15,049 bases of DNA, from contig CAUBHZ010000011.1 of the NCBI GenBank assembly GCA_958435885.1, forward strand, positions 1-15,049. The letters are read 5' to 3'. The translations under genes and the position numbers were made by a program. Positions 14,133 through 15,049 of this stretch are shown piece by piece; within the stretch, counting starts at the first letter, position 1; every line of letters starts with the position of its first letter. The stretch is from an uncultured Intestinimonas sp. (GTDB taxonomy: Bacteria; Bacillota_A; Clostridia; Oscillospirales; Oscillospiraceae). Below the pieces are notes generated by a model. That model was not told the origin of the DNA. It saw only the letters and a program-made list of their open reading frames with translations, and did not search any database.

Positions 14133-14436
14133 GTCCGTGGAGATCGGCGTGCGCTATTGCGGAGGCTGCAACCCCCGCTATGACCGGGTGGCGCTGGTGG
14201 AGTGTCTGGTCCGGCTCCTCCCGGAGCACCACTTTACGGCAGCCCGACAGGAGGAATCCTATTCCGCCGTACTGGTGGTGTGTGGCTGCACCAGCCGCTG
14301 CGCCAGCGTGACCGGCCTTCAGCCGTCCCCGGGCGGCCTGATTTACGTGGGCGGCTGGGAGGACCTGCCGTCCGTGCAGGACACCCTGCAACAGCTCTCG
14401 GACGCCCTCCACATCCAGCCGCCTGCCTCCATCTGA
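14125..14436 (+). CDS. Small cysteine-rich protein of unknown function
   Basis: 103-aa cytosolic protein that I cannot assign to a named family. Six cysteines occur in two clusters: RYCGGCNPRYDR (Cys12, Cys15) and VVCGCTSRCAS (Cys53, Cys55, Cys59), with Cys27 between. Alternating short strands and helices (VEIGVRY, DRVALVECLVRLLPE, YSAVLVVCGC, GGLIYVGGWED, VQDTLQQLSDAL) suggest a small alpha/beta fold with a metal or Fe-S site. The start ATG lies within the end of the NFU gene (8-nt overlap), so translation is probably coupled. The gene follows abfD and the NFU gene and may help maturation or reactivation of the oxygen-sensitive dehydratase. That role is inferred from context and cysteine pattern only. 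Confidence 0.75.
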   Translation: MGESVEIGVRYCGGCNPRYDRVALVECLVRLLPEHHFTAARQEESYSAVLVVCGCTSRCASVTGLQPSPGGLIYVGGWEDLPSVQDTLQQLSDALHIQPPASI

Positions 14437-14609
14437 CCCCGGCGGACAGGGAATGGCTTCCCTTTGCGAATCCCACCGCAGTTTGAGCTGACTTTTTTGA
14501 TTCCGTCGAAAAAGTTCCTGACCACGCGGGAAAGTGGGAGGTTCACCGCCCCCTTTTCACTCTTTTTCCCGTGGTTTGTTTTGCATGGTACCACTTTTTC
14601 GGCAGACTG

Positions 14610-14650
14610 AGGCCGCTGTTTTCTTTGGAAAACAGCGGCCTTTTTCCTTC
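14610..14650 (+). terminator. Intrinsic terminator of the abfD operon (copy 2 of a 41-nt repeat)
   Basis: Same 13-bp stem, 4-nt loop and TTTTT tail as at 10437-10477, identical over 41 nt. It lies 174 nt after the last stop codon of the abfD operon and just before the sugar kinase promoter, so it insulates the two units. Confidence 0.92.
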
Positions 14651-14669
14651 AGGGGAACTTCCTTCCCGG

Positions 14670-14698
14670 TTGACAAGGACTCCCATCCCGACTAAACT
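14670..14698 (+). promoter_or_regulatory. Sigma-70 promoter of the xylulokinase-like gene
   Basis: A perfect -35 box TTGACA (14670-14675) and -10 box TAAACT (14693-14698, four of six) are separated by 17 nt. It lies 20 nt after the terminator and about 60 nt before the start codon. No clear sugar-regulator operator was seen. Confidence 0.75.
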
Positions 14699-14759
14699 TT
14701 TACGCAAGAGCGGCGGTCCGCCGCGGTCCCTGAACCACCACCGTCAAAGGAGCCATGCT

Positions 14760-15049
14760 ATGTATTATATCGGAATCGATCTGGGCACCTCCGCCGTCAA
14801 GCTGCTGCTGGTGGACGAAAACGGCGCCATCCTCAACGAGGTGACCCGGGAATACCCCCTGGAATTCCCGCGGCCCGGCTGGAGCCAGCAGGACCCGGAG
14901 GACTGGAAAAAGGCGGTGCTGGAGGGCATCCCCGCCCTGCTCTCGGGCTTTGACGCCGGAGCGGTGGCGGGCATCGGCTGCGGCGGCCAGATGCACGGCC
15001 TGGTGGTGCTGGACGACCGGGACCGGGTCATCCGCCCCGCCATCCTGTG
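14760..15049 (+). CDS. xylB: Xylulokinase-like FGGY sugar kinase (5' part)
   Basis: The first 96 codons of a kinase that continues past the window end. MYYIGIDLGTSAVKLLLVDENG is the ATP-binding start of the FGGY family (DLGT at 7-10). PGWSQQDPEDW and GIGCGGQMHGLVVLD (71-85) are typical of D-xylulose kinases, where the Met-His-Gly-Leu stretch lines the sugar site. AAAGGAG lies 7 nt before the ATG. An ATG 5 nt earlier is in another frame and gives no kinase sequence. The gene has its own promoter and is insulated from the abfD operon by the terminator. Assignment to xylulose rather than another pentulose or hexulose is likely but not certain from the N-terminus alone. Confidence 0.85.
   Translation, partial: MYYIGIDLGTSAVKLLLVDENGAILNEVTREYPLEFPRPGWSQQDPEDWKKAVLEGIPALLSGFDAGAVAGIGCGGQMHGLVVLDDRDRVIRPAIL

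Larger units (their letters stand above)
14437..14759 (+). other. Non-coding region between the abfD operon and the sugar kinase
   Basis: 323 nt without a credible gene. In order it holds an A/T-rich hairpin (14491-14500 with 14506-14515, one G-T pair, TTCCG loop), an imperfect longer hairpin whose outer arms are ACCACG and CGTGGT (14521-14575) followed by TTTGTTTTG, the second copy of the 41-nt terminator (14610-14650), a sigma-70 promoter (14670-14698) and the AAAGGAG ribosome site (14746-14752). The first two hairpins may be weak or decayed terminators. Confidence 0.6.

Noticed and set aside
14343..14594. Minus-strand open frame in the gap before the sugar kinase
   Set aside because: It overlaps the end of the cysteine-rich gene and the hairpin region, with no good ribosome site and no recognisable family.

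Overview
The window looks like chromosomal DNA from a GC-rich gut Clostridium-type Firmicute, most likely Oscillospiraceae (Flavonifractor / Lawsonibacter / Intestinimonas-like). That placement is inferred from the gene families, strong AGGAGG-type ribosome sites, GC-rich codon use and the Clostridium-like 4-hydroxybutyryl-CoA dehydratase. No rRNA, tRNA, CRISPR array or insertion sequence was seen.

Region 1 (3-8913, minus strand) is a surface or biofilm-matrix locus. In transcription order it holds an unrecognised 151-aa protein, a SipW-type signal peptidase, four different TasA/camelysin-like proteins, a 1408-aa von Willebrand factor A (VWA) protein, and a fifth TasA/camelysin-like protein. 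All five small secreted proteins share the SipW-type leader ending near G-x-LA-aromatic and a C-terminal Ala-Ile-Gln strand. Two gene junctions are ATGA overlaps (hypothetical/sipW and VWA/fifth matrix protein). The likely logic is that SipW processes the five substrates, which assemble outside the cell with the VWA adhesin.

Region 2 (8914-10477) is a divergent intergenic region and a plus-strand BTAD/SARP-type regulator whose C-terminus looks like a degenerate GGDEF domain. It ends at a strong intrinsic terminator. By position it is the candidate regulator of the matrix locus.

Region 3 (10478-14650, plus strand) is a fermentation module: a PAS-containing sigma-54 enhancer-binding protein, an elaborate regulatory region, 4-hydroxybutyryl-CoA dehydratase (AbfD), an NFU-type Fe-S scaffold domain protein, and a small cysteine-rich protein of unknown function. 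The abfD upstream region has a near-consensus -24/-12 sigma-54 promoter, two palindromes of form TGCTGCA-N4-TGCAGCA at enhancer distance, and a separate 39-nt perfect inverted repeat. The module ends at a terminator identical over 41 nt to the one that closes region 2.

Region 4 (14651-15049) has a good sigma-70 promoter and the first 96 codons of a xylulokinase-like FGGY sugar kinase that runs off the window.

The strongest leads are the sigma-54/palindrome control of abfD, the pairing of AbfD with two putative Fe-S helper proteins, the degenerate GGDEF regulator facing the matrix locus, the unknown protein coupled to sipW, and an AT-rich patch in the large adhesin that coincides with its VWA domain.
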